A stretch of 64,000 bases of DNA from Corticium candelabrum (GCF_963422355.1 NC_085102.1:2259876-2323875); one strand, 5' to 3'. Counted from the stretch's first letter, positions 1-11,960 are shown. The notes: generated from the sequence alone by a model not told the origin. A program made the numbers and translations.

Positions 1-12
1 CTGTTTCACTAG

Positions 13-581
13 CTGCACAGTCGTGGAGCACAAAGACACTTATTGGTTGAAAGTTCCGTCTTCTTACTTCACGTCTGCAAATAACAAAACAGACAGTAAC
101 ATCACCACCCGGAATAAATTAAACGAAATCAACAGCATTAAGCGTCGCACTTTTGTCTAGATTGTGTGCACGGGCAGTGCGTGGAACTCAAAGGATCGAC
201 CTCACGCTGCATGTGTGAAGCAGGATACGCTGGTCCAACGTGCGAATCCGGTAACTGCATGTGACTGCATATTAATTAATTAATTAACACGTGCACAACT
301 GAACGTTCCCGTTTTCGTGCATTTCGTTCTAAGTTCGCACAGATGCAAGCCCATCACTACCGAGACACGGTAAGACAAATGACAAATGAGACTCTAATAA
401 ATGTCGCTTTAGGTATCTACTAGAGTAATGTGTTGACCTTACAGATACATGCAACGAGTTTATGAAAGAATGGGCTGCCAAACTTGATGAATGGAAAGCG
501 TTCTTTGACAAATACCAGAAGATGTTCGGAAATAATTCGTCGCCTACGAACAGCACTATCCATGATGACGATTCTATGTGA
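13..581 (+). CDS. Reeler-EGF secreted protein, 3' part only
   Basis: Three exons are visible: 13-95, 161-250 and 445-581, each bounded by AG acceptors and GT donors; the 5' exons lie outside the window. Exon 1 encodes the end of a Reeler domain (TVVEHKDTYWLKV). Exon 2 encodes one EGF-like module with the pattern C-x-H-G-x-C ... C-x-C-x-A-G-Y-A-G-P-x-C. Exon 3 encodes a hydrophilic tail beginning TCNEFMKEWAAKL. Exon lengths of 83 and 90 nt equal those of the complete paralogue at 9390-10721, which supports the model. This copy lacks the acidic Asp/Ser repeat of the paralogue: its stop (TGA, 579-581) comes earlier, after only a short HDDDSM ending. The protein is expected to be extracellular. 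Function is unknown. Confidence 0.8.
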
Positions 582-1082
582 TGTTGATGCTTGTCATGAC
601 GAGTAGCCTGAGCAGAGGCTGAACTCATACGTCTTACCATGACGACCATGTTGTGTTTATGTAATTGATTGCACGTGAAAATGTTTGCTTGGTGATTGCA
701 CTCTGACTGTGTACGTACGACTGCTGGCAGCTTGTTCATGATTAATGATTGATCAGTATTGGGATGCAAAATGGTGTACGTTGTGAAATCGCTTGTCTCG
801 CTGTTGAAGAACTCGCATGCATAATAAGGAAAAACGAGCTGTCGTGCAAAATCTTGAATTTAGACATCAGAACCTTATAAGTATGCATATATTGTAAGAT
901 TGTTAGAATGTAAAAATTGCTCTAGATAACAAAAGTTCTATTGGCATATCGTACTAAAATAAGTTTAGATGGGCAATTGCGTTAGTCAACTTACAATTAA
1001 TTATAAGCAATTGTGACTAGAGAAGGTTTGTTTGCTTATACATTAGAATTAATTTCAATGAATAGTAATTGAGCATGATTTT

Positions 1083-1084
<2 letters not shown>
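582..1084 (+). other. 3' flank shared with the second Reeler-EGF gene
   Basis: From about 598 to 790 this non-coding stretch is clearly similar to 10718-10890, 3' of the second Reeler-EGF gene (both contain TAGCCTGAGCAG and GATTGCACTCTGAC). It is probably 3' UTR copied in the same duplication. No open frame or RNA gene is recognised. Confidence 0.6.

Positions 1085-1170
<86 letters not shown>
1085..1170. repeat. (CA)n microsatellite
   Basis: About 43 uninterrupted CA dinucleotide units, directly visible. Confidence 0.98.
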
Positions 1171-1171
<1 letters not shown>

Positions 1172-1274
1172 CTCGGATGTTCACGGCCGCGTCTCAAATT
1201 TGAACTTGGTTCGTTCTTGCTACTGAATCTCCACAGTGTGATGAGTAGTCGTTGTATTGCTTAACCGTGGTCAC

Positions 1275-4200
1275 AGTTAACGTTGGGAGGAGGTGATGAC
1301 GGCAACGAAAATGACTCTCACGATGATGACCGTTGCCGTTCAGCGTCGACGTCTCTTCCTGGATCTACTTCTTGCTCTGTTTCTTGTCCCCTCTGCGCCA
1401 TCGTTTTCAAAACAAATCTTCACCGTGGCATTATCTGAATACGGAATATATCTAAAGACTCTTTGTCTCTTCCTCGTTCTTGGAAGAGCGTAGGCGCTAG
1501 GTCTGTTCTAGATGTGTGTTTGTGTTTGCCAGTAAGTGGAAATTTTGTCGTTGGACTGAAGGTGCAGGCAGGCCATGGTGTAGAGGTTTGATGATTTGGC
1601 CCAGCGAATCCAAATGGGCGTCCAAGATGGCTTCCACAGACACGTCATCCAACGTGTCGAATCACGTGTCACAACAGGAGTCAGTGCTAAGTCCTCTTGA
1701 TTCTTACGGTTCAATAGACATCGGAGATCTGGCGCTGATGGGTGTGAAGACAGCTTCACAGTTCACTTGTCCACAGTTCCTTTCAGAATTTGACATTTTT
1801 CAAGCAGTAATGGAAGACATTTCAACTCTTCCTGTTACATCTGTTTGTCACATACCTCGTAAAGTTCGTCCTCTTCTTTCGAAAGTTCTAGCTTCTGAAT
1901 TTCGTGATGCTGTTAGTTGTGATATATAGGGATTTGTACGATTGTCTCTCTTTGCAAGGCTGTTTTGAGACCACCAGTTCGAGGAGGAAGGAAGAAGAGA
2001 CATGTTATTAGTGCTTGTATGCTGTCACGTTTACGACAGTGGCAATCATGAGACCTTGTTTTCTTGTGGATAGATGCCAGAAATAATTCCCGTTGTCACA
2101 ATACGGTTTGCGGATCATCTAATCTATCTCAAATAAACACACGTCATGCTTTGTTTCTAGCCAGTGAGGGTCGCTTTGGAGATGCTATGTGGACTTTGAG
2201 ATCTTGTGGTTCTGCTCCTGTCAATAACTTGGCATTCCAGCTAGGCATCCACCTAACACTTTACCACAATGGCATGATAACATACCATAACCTTTATGTG
2301 TAAGTTCAACTTCAGTTGTGGAAGGACTGAAGGCCTTTCCCCGAGCATCTAGTCCAGATTTCCCAAAGCAATTACATGATGCGATCCTAGGAACTGCAAC
2401 TGCAACAGCAGAAGAATGCCTTGACAGTCTAAATTGTTGGATAAATTTGCTTTATCTGGCAAAATAGACAAACGAATTTCCTCATGGCTTTCAGAAGCTC
2501 TTGTGACGGCTCACTACAAGAAGCAGCAAGGTGGTGATGTACGGCCAAAAGCAGTTGAGGAGGTCTTTCGTCGTCTAATTGGTTGTGTATGTTGTGTAGC
2601 AGTCAAACGTAATCTTCGTGATTTATTTCTACCCCATGGAAAGTTGGCGTTGGTATTCATGGTGGTTTCAACTTTGGAGGCAGAAGTGCATTATCCGACC
2701 AGTTACATTGTTACCTATGGGCATGATCCAACACTCTGTTGCCTAAAACTTGATATTTCAAAGGATTTAGCAACTGCGACCGTGTTGCATTTCTAAAACG
2801 TTTGCATCAAGAGTTGCCTGAACTATTTGGATGGGTCCAGTGGTGTTATCACGCATAGGCAGATGTTCGTTTCGGTCCTCGTATACTCTTATCTTCAGCC
2901 GGTGTGCAACAAAGGGACCCTCAAGGCCCTTTGCTTATCATTGGTCATTCTGAAACTGCTAGATGAACGGGTCCATCAAAGGATGTTCCCTACAGCTGTG
3001 GTACCTGGATGATGGAACCTTTGTTGGCGAGCGTTCTGCCATTGCTTCATTACTGGAGCTAATGAGGGTAAAAGACCATCGCATGGTCTCCAGCTTACTA
3101 TGTTGAAATGTGTAGTCTTCTGGCCATCTGGAGACCCTTCCTTTCCTGAATTTCCATCAAGCATTGAACGAGTGGCACATACCAGAGGAGGTGTTGAGTT
3201 TCTAAGTACTCCTATCTATGGATCAAAGAACTTTTTCCAGAACTGTTTTTCAAAGCAGAATTGAAAAATTGTGGGATTTCAGAGAAATCTGAAGAATCTT
3301 CGAAACAGCCAAGCTGATGTGCATTTGCAGATATCATGTCTTTCTCTCTGTAAAATTAGCCACCTACTTACAACTGTGTTCAACCTGATAAAACACCCCT
3401 CAACGACAGCAGTTTGATAGCAACATGCGGAAGACTCTTGAGAAGATAATTGATTGCTCTATTTCTGAGAGTTCATTGCATCAGGCTAAACTGCCTATTC
3501 GACTTGGTGGCCTTGGGTTGAGGGAAGAATGTAGAAGCTCTCCAGCAGCTTATCTTTCAAGTTGTAGTCTCACTCGCAAGCTTTCGTGCCGACTTTTATT
3601 CCAAAGTTTACAGGTGATTAGCTTATGCTCGAATGAGTGTATGTCCATTCAATTCCCAGGTGAACAGACAGCTCAAGACCATTTAGGCTGTCTTCTTCCA
3701 AACACAACTTTCGAAATGGGGACAACCAGTCAACATCAGTTTCAAATCATGCTGGATTCCAATTTATACTGTTCTCTCAAGGAGTTCGCCAGCATTTGGG
3801 ATCGCGCTCGACTCAACACCGTTTCAAGTCAACACGTTAGTGCATGGTTGAGGACAATCTCTAACTCCAACTTAGGCCTCGCCTTGCCTAGCAAGAAGTT
3901 CATCGTAGCTTTATGGATCTGGCTGAGAATTCCAGTGTTTCCATCAGTCCCTGCTACCAAGCGATGTACATGTGATGCCATCATCGATAAGTTTGGTGAC
4001 CACCTACTTAGATATAACCAGGAACAGAAAGTGAGAATAAGACGTCAAAATGCACTTCGTGAAGTAATTTTTAATGCAGTGCTAGTAGATTATCCTTGTT
4101 GTCGCCGTGAAATGAAACGCAAAAGCACTTGTGAAACAAGACCAGGTGATGATTTTCATCCTGACTATGAACAAGGACTGCCAACTTACTTTGACCTTAC

Positions 4201-4548
4201 CGTTGGAAATTCTTTATATGCCTTCTTACCTTGTCAAAGCAGCCAGTCACGCAGGAGCAGCAGCTGACGTCGGAGAGATTGAAAAGAACAGAAGCATGAT
4301 GAGATAGTCTCACAGCCTGGTGATGTATTCACTACCTTGTTGTTGAAACTTTAGGAATTTGGTCGCCAAGTAGCCTAGGTTTTAAAGTGATTGTATGTAG
4401 AACTTCATTCCATAACAATTCGTCTATTAATCTGTCTGCATGCAATTTACAACAACAAATTTCTGTCAAATTGTGGCATTTTAATGCAAGAATGTTGTTA
4501 TCCAGATTAGCACTGGACAGTAGAGTTGGTCCTGATTGGGACATGTAA
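1275..4548 (+). mobile_element. RLE-type non-LTR retrotransposon, copy 1 (decayed)
   Basis: Broken reading frames in one order match a non-LTR retrotransposon polyprotein. Around 1380-1440 a C2H2-like zinc finger is visible (SCPLCAIVFKTNLHRG). 1640-1926 gives an N-terminal linker (VCHIPRKVRPLL), 2090-2260 the segment LASEGRFGDAMWTLRSCG, and 2440-2800 the first reverse transcriptase blocks (RPKAVEEVFRRLIG ... CCLKLDISK). 3425-4267 gives the post-RT region (LPIRLGGLGLREE), followed by the endonuclease-like block RPGDDFHPDYEQG...FDLTVGNS. The C-terminal tail is recognisable to a TAA at 4546-4548. Many stops and frameshifts show it is dead. The H-P-D ... F-D block resembles the PD-(D/E)XK endonuclease of R2-like elements; the exact clade is not settled. 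It ends tail-to-tail with copy 2. Confidence 0.75.
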
Positions 4549-4560
4549 ATACATCAGAAA

Positions 4561-4672
4561 TAATACATACATACATACATGCATACATACATACATACAT
4601 ACATATATATATATATATGTATGTATGTATGTATGTATTTCGATATATATAGATATAGATATATGTATGTAT
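4561..4672. repeat. (ATAC)n/(TA)n/(TATG)n microsatellite, palindromic
   Basis: Runs of ATAC, then AT, then GTAT units form a near-perfect inverted repeat. It sits between the 3' ends of two oppositely oriented retroelement copies. Short open frames rich in Tyr/Ile/His across it are artefacts. Confidence 0.95.
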
Positions 4673-4689
4673 TTCAAATTTTTAAAAAC

Positions 4690-6575
4690 TATATTAAAAG
4701 AATCAATGTCATAGCTAAACAAAGCCAACTTATCTACTATCAATTTACCATTGTACTGCCAAAGCTTACATGACAACTGTTCGTGTAAATTACTTAAAGT
4801 TCTACTAAAAGTCAATTCGTTGAACAGAGATGTTTTCTTCGCAATGGATTTCAGAACCTCCAGGCTGTGCATTGACCACACTCCATTAGTTTCAACTATT
4901 AGAGGATAGAAAATCCCCCTTGCAGCTGCAACGTTCTTATCATGTCCAAGATCTTTCTCACATTCCCCAGCTTCAGCAGCCACACCTGATTCACTTGCAG
5001 CGTTGATAATGTGAGAAGGCCGAATGAATTCCTAACCGACACATCAAAATCGGCAGGTTTGCCCTGAGAGAAATCAGGGTGACAAACATCACCAGGTCTA
5101 TCAAAGGACAGAGTCGAGCATCCTTGTTCACGACGTGTACCAGCATGTTCATTCAAGAGACAGTGGTAGATAACATCAATACAGCATCATGACGTTTAAT
5201 TCTCAACTGTCCGCAACCAAGGGCATGATCGCCATGTTCATTAAGGACATGATTACATGTAAGTCTGTATGACGTGAGATGACGTGGAAATACAGCTATT
5301 CCCAGACGAAATCGCAAGGCAACAACAAACTGCCGAGGGGACATAGCTAGGCCGAGACTGCGGTTAGGAATTGCCCTCAACCAAGTCCCGGAGTGAGGAG
5401 TTGTCACTGCTTTCAGTCGTGCTTGATCACGTAGGCTGAGACAGCTTTCTTCAATATTACATTTCGCGTTGTTATCCAAGATCTGCTGGATATCATGTTG
5501 AGTATAGACTGGTGTTATACAGTCACTGAAGCCCGGAAGAATACTTGCCAGATGTTGTTGGCATTGAGTTTCACCAGGGATGATCAGGTCAACGCTTTTT
5601 CCAAGTTGTATGATGGGTCGTCTTCAAGGATCGATATTGGCATTGAATTGTGTAGTAGCCGAAATGACAGCTGACGTGATGAATTGCAGCTTCCAATAAA
5701 TGCTGCAGAGGAAGCTCTGCTGGCCTCTGGAAGGCCTACACCACCCAGGCGAATGGAAAGGGTTGCCTGTAGCCGTGTCTGGTCCGAAATAGATGAGGCA
5801 GTCAGCATTTCAAAGGTTTGTCGTAAGCCAGCATCAAACCTAAGCAACTCATCAAAAAGTTTGAGAGGTGGCAGCGTTCTGATAATATGATTCATTTTGC
5901 ATGAACCAAGGCAACTCATGAGGAGATGTAGTTCCCCCTGAGGGTCATCCAACACTGACAACTGAATCTGTTCGTCCAGAATATTGTCAATCCGTTTGGA
6001 TACGGAAATAACAAAATAGGTGTCTGATTCGTAAACTGGAGAGCCAAGAAAATCAACAACATTGGAGACCCGAACAGTGCGTTAAATCTCAGGATCAAAT
6101 ATCGGGAAATCCTGGTCTCCAGAAGGCCAGAATATCTCGCATTTGTTCACATTCACATCTAGGCCAAAGGATGGTCCCATAGACAGCAAGATATCCAGGA
6201 GATGAGCTATAGCATGACGAGAGCTCACGAAAGCACCATTGTCAAGGTACCATAACTGAACATTGATACCTTTGGAAGTCCCAATGTCATCTAACAGTTC
6301 TAGAAGGGCTAATTAGAAAAGCAACGGTCCAAGCGGGTCACCCTGATGTACTCCAGCGGAGGACTTGATCCAGGCATCACCAAACCGAAGAAAACCTTCG
6401 CAATGGTAGCACCACTGCGACCAACCATAGAGAGAAGGAAAGACACAGTGCAAGCGCTGCAGGAAGGAAGAGCGATGGCATTCATTGAATGCGCTAGACA
6501 TGTCAATTTTTAGACAACAAAGATTAGGATCAGAACCATGAGTTGTAATATATGACGACAAGGCATCAACAGCTG
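4690..6575 (-). mobile_element. RLE-type non-LTR retrotransposon, copy 2 (decayed)
   Basis: Same family as copy 1, reverse strand, read from 6575 downwards. The RT block AGVHQGDPLGPLLF lies at 6313-6360. The YxDD box reads YLDN (about 6235-6265), so the second catalytic aspartate is lost. The post-RT block LSIRLGGVGLPEASRAS lies near 5740. A cysteine-histidine module (CNHVLNEHGDHALGC) followed by RIKRHDAV lies near 5180-5250. The endonuclease-like block RPGDVCHPDFSQG...FDVSVRNS lies near 5020-5100, and the tail LHEQLSCKLWQYNGK near 4730-4790. Stops at several places, for example straight after PLLF, and frame changes show it is inactive. The 5' part is missing and the copy starts beside an (AT)n tract. 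Confidence 0.75.
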
Positions 6576-6582
6576 TGTCCAG

Positions 6583-6629
6583 ACAGATATATATATATAT
6601 ATATATATATATAGATGCATATAAATATA

Positions 6630-6676
<47 letters not shown>

Positions 6677-6706
6677 TTTTTTTCTTTATATATATATTTT
6701 ATTTTA
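6583..6706. repeat. (AT)n and poly-T tract
   Basis: An AT dinucleotide tract, then about 24 consecutive T at 6647-6670, then a second T-rich/AT tract. It separates retroelement copies 2 and 3; the T-run could be the A-tail of copy 3, which is on the reverse strand, read on the + strand. That orientation is uncertain because the tail would be expected at the 6708 end of copy 3, where the tract does lie. Confidence 0.9.
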
Positions 6707-6707
6707 C

Positions 6708-7220
6708 TCTCCATGACAGACCAAATGTAGCCTGTCCAAAACCATCCTGGCATTATACTGCCAAAGTCGTACTGCTAGTTGTTCATGTATGTTACATACT
6801 ATTCTGCTAACAGGTAATTTGTTCAAAACTGAAGTTTTCCTTGCAATCACTTTTATGATCTCCAAGCTGTATGTGGACCATGTTCCATATGTCTCAACAA
6901 TCATAGGGTAAAAACTGGCTCCTGCGCTTGTGACGTCTGAATCGTAGCGAAGGTCTTTCTGAACTTCGCCAGCTTCGGCGGCAGCTCCTGCTTTGGTAGA
7001 GCAACTGTTGATGAAATGATTGGTAAAAGAATTTCTAACTGAGATGTCAAAAAAAGCAGCTTTTCCTTGTAAGAAATCCGGGTGGAAGACGTCTCCAGGC
7101 CTGTCGTTACTTTCGCTGGAGAAACACTGTTCTCTACGAGACCCAGCATTATCCACTAGCAGATATCGATACAGAATATCACATAGAGCATTGTGGCGCT
7201 TCAAGCGAAGCGGCCCAGAA

Positions 7221-7222
<2 letters not shown>
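6708..7222 (-). mobile_element. RLE-type non-LTR retrotransposon, copy 3 (3' end only)
   Basis: An open frame of about 166 codons equals the C-terminal part of the family in copies 1 and 2. It contains [31 protein letters not shown] and SVRNSF, then the tail NIHEQLAVRLWQYNAR. It is strongly 5'-truncated, cut exactly at an (AT)n tract at 7223, and bounded by a T-rich tract at its 3' end. It is the best preserved of the three C-termini, with the endonuclease-like HPDF...FDISV residues intact. Confidence 0.75.
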
Positions 7223-7286
<64 letters not shown>

Positions 7287-7295
7287 ATATATATT

Positions 7296-7370
<75 letters not shown>
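7223..7370. repeat. Long (AT)n microsatellite
   Basis: Two AT dinucleotide blocks separated by a short GTATGT/TTTACT interruption. Tyr-Ile repeat frames on both strands are not genes. Confidence 0.97.
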
Positions 7371-7371
<1 letters not shown>

Positions 7372-9389
7372 ACATGGCTTACGAGTACATCATAATAAAA
7401 CACGAGCACAAAATGATCTCGTGTTTTGTTATCACCCAAACATTTTACATAATCTATTATAAACAAATTAGGTTGCTTTAATTAATCCTTATTATTACAA
7501 TCTTGTCTTGCCATCTTTTTGTAAGAGCGTGACATAAAATCTATCCAATAAATTGATATGCCTACGATACAATTTTAGGTTTCACAACTGATTCAACAAT
7601 TCAATGGCTCGCGAGACACCTTCAGTGGTTTGCCACAATGCACTGCTCCATGTTTCATGCCTTGGCCGCTTGGTCAGCTTACAGAAAGCAGAACTTTTAG
7701 CTATATCCTTTGCAATGCGTAATGAAAATTTTTAATGTATTTGTAGAGTTTCTAATATTACGCTGCTAGAGTAGAGAAACTTGCTTGCCTAACAATGGCT
7801 CCGATTAATATCAAAAGTATTATATTTAGGATTGGTTCATATTAAAAATTGACTTTAAAAAACCGTCTCTTTACAAATAATAATATAATACATATGATTA
7901 ACAATTAATTAATTATTTATATAAGTTCAGAAACAGTTTTTTCGAACTATAATCAAGAGCGTATAATAGTGTTCTCTTAATATTTTATTAAATATCAATA
8001 AAAAATTATCTAGTTTTTAGATCAAACAAATTTTCGATTTTAAAGTCAACTTTATTATATATATAATTATTTAGCTAACGACTCACCTTTTGCTCGAGTT
8101 TCATTTCAAGTTGTTCAATAGTATAGATAACTTTGACTAGCTTGTTTCAGTTGACAACGAATTGCTAGATCAGCAATGTTTATGAATTGTTGCTGTTAAC
8201 GAACAAAAAGACAAACAAGTTGTATTTGAGGCATTTGTACTCGTACTAGACATCTGCAAAACAGAAACACAAACAACATAAGATTGTTGATTTTAAAAAA
8301 ATTAAATTTATCCATTCAGTAAAGTATTTGCATAGATCGCTTGCGCAAAAGATGTGGGGCACTAAACAGACGCGAATACAGATTTTTCAGCTGCTAAACA
8401 TTGCAAGGGATACAAAGACGTTCATGCCTATCCACGCTTAAGTCAGACTTTTGAGAAAGGCGATTCAGGTATGTCTGTAACATTGAACTCGTTTGCGTAC
8501 GAGATTAATTAATTGCCTTGCATGTGATTATATAAATAGCCTCGCACATATAATTATAAGGCATACTGCAGTAGGCCTTTATAGTTGAGAAGAATGTCCT
8601 CTAAGCATTTGTCATGAAGACTTAGCTGGCAGGAAAGGCTCCCGGGCCCTGTGGATGACTCCATAGATTGGCTCCTGACTAAACGCGACTACGTCAACGT
8701 GTGTGAGACAGGCTGTGTGGGTGTCACGTGCAACACCTGTAACAACAATCACATATCACTCGTTGAAGCTGTTAAGAACACATGATTCTTCTGTCTGTCT
8801 TTTGTAACAGAAGTTAGGCCAAGAGGGAGTAACACAAATGGAACGATTGTAGACGTAAGGCGAGAGTTTCTACGGTGTGTGGTATTCTAGGTGAATGCGA
8901 CAAGTATGAGAGAAATTATCGCGTCAAATTTAACAAATGAAAGGCGTTGTTTCAAGCGAAATGCGGAACAGAACTGCGGCGTCAACAATTGCGACATTCA
9001 CGATAATAGACTACTGACAACTCGTGATAATTAGGGATGGATGCACCTTAACGACAGCAAACAAACAATCGTTCCCTATCTGTTATCGAACTCTGACACT
9101 TTGGTCTAGTTTCGTCCAGTATCTTTGTAACAATTGCAATAGCGCTTTAGTTTGATTGCTTAGTGTTCGTGTGCTATAAAGGAAACGTCGAGCTATAGTC
9201 TAGACGTAACTAAAACAAACTATGAACCGAAGTTAGAGAAATGGTTTTCATTTGGCCATTCTATTTCATTTTGATGTGATAAACGCTTCCGGCATATTTC
9301 GAAAGTCGGGCGTGGCTAAGCTCTGCACGTAAATATACACTTCTAACCATTAGACCTCACTTGCTATCTTGCATTGGAGTAAGCTCACT
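7371..9389. other. Intergenic, no gene recognised; contains 5' flank of the Reeler-EGF gene
   Basis: AT-rich DNA without a convincing open frame, RNA gene or repeat. Close to the gene start there is an AT-rich TAAATATACA at about 9330-9340 that could act as a TATA-like element roughly 55 nt upstream of the ATG. That is only a possibility. Confidence 0.4.
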
Positions 9390-10721
9390 ATGAAGGATAT
9401 CTTGTGTTTTGTATCGGTTGCATTGGCGATCCTGGTCGTAGCTCAGAGTTACTCCACTGGACCTCCAGTGAATTCATGCGCCTCGATGGCTCCAGACCCG
9501 AGTGCTGATGCCCACGGAGCTTCAGCACAAACAACGCCTCCTCCCTACGAAGTGACAATAGACGTGCCCTGCAACGGTTACGTGTCTTCAAGAAAATACA
9601 GAAGTAAGGCTAAACACGTTTTGCTCACGCTTTTTGTGAATGAAGACAAGTAACGTTTTTGTCAAATTCTAGTGACTCTAAGACCTACTAACAGATCATA
9701 CGAAATTGAAGGCTTTCTATGCCAAGTGCGCAATGCTGACGGGTCGGATACAACGGCCATTGGCACGTTTGCCAATTTCAACCCCAAAAGCAAAGCTAAA
9801 CACTTGGCTTGCACCTCTCCCAAGGTGTAGTAGTAAATGACTCAATAGGTAAAGATCTAACAACGTTTTACCTTAGGGAGCCGTCACTCACAGAAACGAA
9901 GACGGAGTTCACAAGTTTCAAGCCATGTGGAAGGCACCATCGAGCATACCGAACTACAACTTGAGAGCATTGTCAGTACTCAAGATCATTAGTTTATTGC
10001 CACTTTAATTCAGCAACTATCTAAACTCTATGTTTCACTATACAGCTGCACAGTCGTGGAGCACAAAGACACTTATTGGTTGAAAATTCCGTCTGCTTAC
10101 TTCACAGCTGCAAAGAACAAAACAAACAGTAGGATCGCTACCCAAAATTTAAAAAATAAAATCATTCCTACAATAAACGTCGGGATTTTGTCTAGATTGT
10201 GTGCACGGGCAGTGCGTGGCACTCAACGGCACGACCTCACGCTGCAGGTGTGAAGCAGGATACGCTGGTCCGACGTGCGAATCCAGTAAGCGTAACTTCT
10301 AATAATCGTATAATTAATTAACACGTGCACAACTCATGGTTCCTTTTTGCGTTCGCGTTTCGTTCTAAGTTCGCTCAGATGCAAGTCCGCCACCGAGAAG
10401 CGGTAAGACAAATGAGACATTCAACAACATCGCTTTGAGTCTCTACTAGAGCAACCTGTTGACCTTTCAGATGATTGCAACGAGTTTGTGAGAAAATGGG
10501 CCGCCAAACTTGATGAATGTCAGTTGTTAGGCGAGTATAAGAAGCAGATCGTGAGGACTTTATCTCCTAAGAACACCAATTCCCAAGATCACGATGATGA
10601 TGACTCTGATGATGATGACACTTCTGATGATGACACTTCTGATGATGACACTTCTGATGATGACACTTCCGATGATGACACTTCTGATGATTCTGATTCT
10701 GATTCTGATAATGACAAGTAG
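9390..10721 (+). CDS. Secreted Reeler domain + EGF protein with acidic repeat tail
   Basis: Six exons: 9390-9603, 9673-9824, 9877-9971, 10046-10128, 10196-10285 and 10471-10721. All junctions are GT-AG, and the total of 885 nt gives 294 residues with the frame kept throughout. The start ATG at 9390 begins a clear signal peptide (MKDILCFVSVALAILVVAQ). Residues about 30-165 form a Reeler domain: NSCASMAPD near the start, PYEVTIDVPCNGY, FEGFL-like EGFLCQVRNADG, AVTHRNEDGVHKFQAMWKAP, then VEHKDTYWL. Residues about 180-210 form one EGF-like module (CVHGQC...CRCEAGYAGPTC). After a TCNEF-like NDCNEFVRKWAAKLDE segment the tail is almost entirely Asp/Ser/Thr. Reeler domains occur in reelin and in secreted invertebrate proteins. 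Here the protein should be extracellular, and the acidic tail could bind Ca2+ or mineral; that last point is inference. Confidence 0.88.
10611..10685 (+). repeat. 15-nt coding minisatellite (DDDTS units)
   Basis: Five tandem copies of GATGATGACACTTCT (one with a final C) encode repeated Asp-Asp-Asp-Thr-Ser in the tail of the Reeler-EGF protein. They are followed by Asp-Ser dipeptides. The neighbouring paralogue lacks the array, so the array has expanded or been lost since duplication. Confidence 0.95.
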
Positions 10722-11282
10722 CCTGAGCAGGAGGTGAACTCACTTGACTTATCATGACATTCAGTTTGTGTTCATGTAGTTGATTGCACTTGAAAATTGT
10801 TTGCTTGAAGATTGCACTCTGACAAGTTACTGTGTACAGCTGCAGGCAGCTATAGTAAAACGATGAATGATTGCTCAGCAATGGCATGCAATACGGTGTA
10901 CCGTGTGCACTCGGTAATTATCTCGCTAACTAAGTCACATAAAACGGGCTCTCCTGCAAAAGCTTGAATTTATATATCAGAATTTAATGAAGTTGAGGAC
11001 ATAACAATCCGAGAATTTTTATCACGTGATGCTAGAAGCGTGGTTCCAATGATGTCCGATATTAGCCTCGTAAAGCCAGACCCTACCAGCCTTAACGTAA
11101 TAGGTCTGGGGAATTAGAGTTGGGAGCAATAATTACCTTTCAGTTCAAGGGACTAAAGCCTCTTTAGTGGTAGGCATTAATACGTAGCTAAAGAGAATGA
11201 TAATAGCACGCGTTCACGTCACCGGAGCTAACACGATATCCTTCGTATGCAATTAGTCACCATACTCTAGCACATACATTTA
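10722..11282. other. 3' flank of Reeler-EGF gene and unassigned DNA
   Basis: The first ~170 nt match the 3' flank of the left paralogue (see 582-1084). The remainder has no gene. At 11064-11083 there is TAGCCTCGTAAAGCCAGACC, whose inverted relative GGTCTGGCTACGCGAGACTA occurs at about 11728-11747. The pair may mark the ends of a small inserted element overlapping repeat R2. Confidence 0.4.
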
Positions 11283-11960
11283 CAGCGTGAAAGAATGCGT
11301 AAACGGTACTAATGTCAGAAAGAAATATGGTTTAGGAGTACACTGTACGGACATCGAAATCGACGACCGGTCCGATGCAACACCGCGTTGTGTGAATTCT
11401 AGTGATCTAACATGAGTTGGTAGCGTTGACACGATGTCACTGATGAAAACCGATGATGAAATGCAGCTAGCAACTAGTCGATATTTAGGCAACGCTTGCG
11501 CTACAACGCTTGCAATGCCCAAACAAAGGCGCCCGGCGCTTGCACACCGAAGGTCTGGACATGCGAGACCATCGTATCTCCGTGATGTGTAGTCGCGCGT
11601 ACTCTGTATGCATTCTTGTTGACCACTAAAGAGGTCTTTAGTTTCGCGGAATGCAGGGTAGTAATTAGTGTAAGAACGACAACCTCAAAGGAAATTCCCA
11701 AACCATTACCCACCGTAGGTATTATATGGCGGGTACGGTCTGGCTACGCGAGACTAGTCAGGAATTAGCGCAGATTTGTTCCGTTTGGCAATTTGCGCAA
11801 GCGTAATGTCACTGATGACGACACGCTCTTGCGCAAATAACGTCCCTAGGATATTACACGCTCACTTCTAGAGATTTTATTCAGGGAAGTCTAGATTCGG
11901 GGCTATTACGTATCCGCGCAAATTTGAGTACAAAAATAGCGTCCCCTACTGTTCTTAGTA
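11283..11960 (+). repeat. Dispersed repeat R2, copy 1
   Basis: About 680 bp closely similar, in inverted orientation, to 56237-56925. Shared landmarks include GAAGGTCTGG, TATGGCGGGTA, TTGCGCAAGCGTAATGTC, CTCTTGCGCAAATAACGT and GTCCCCTACTGTT at the outer end. Copy 1 carries about 25 extra bases (around 11727-11751, CGGTCTGGCTACGCGAGACT) directly after GGCGGGTA that copy 2 lacks. No coding capacity is seen. It is probably a non-autonomous DNA transposon, but clear terminal inverted repeats were not found. Confidence 0.7.

Noticed and set aside
1293..1493. A 66-codon forward frame as a small membrane protein
   Set aside because: The neighbouring frame encodes the zinc finger of retrotransposon copy 1; the hydrophobic frame is its shadow.
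7193..7481. Long Tyr-Ile repeat open frames on both strands
   Set aside because: They are translations of an (AT)n microsatellite, as are the frames at 4526-4773, 24353-24601 and 53753-54133.
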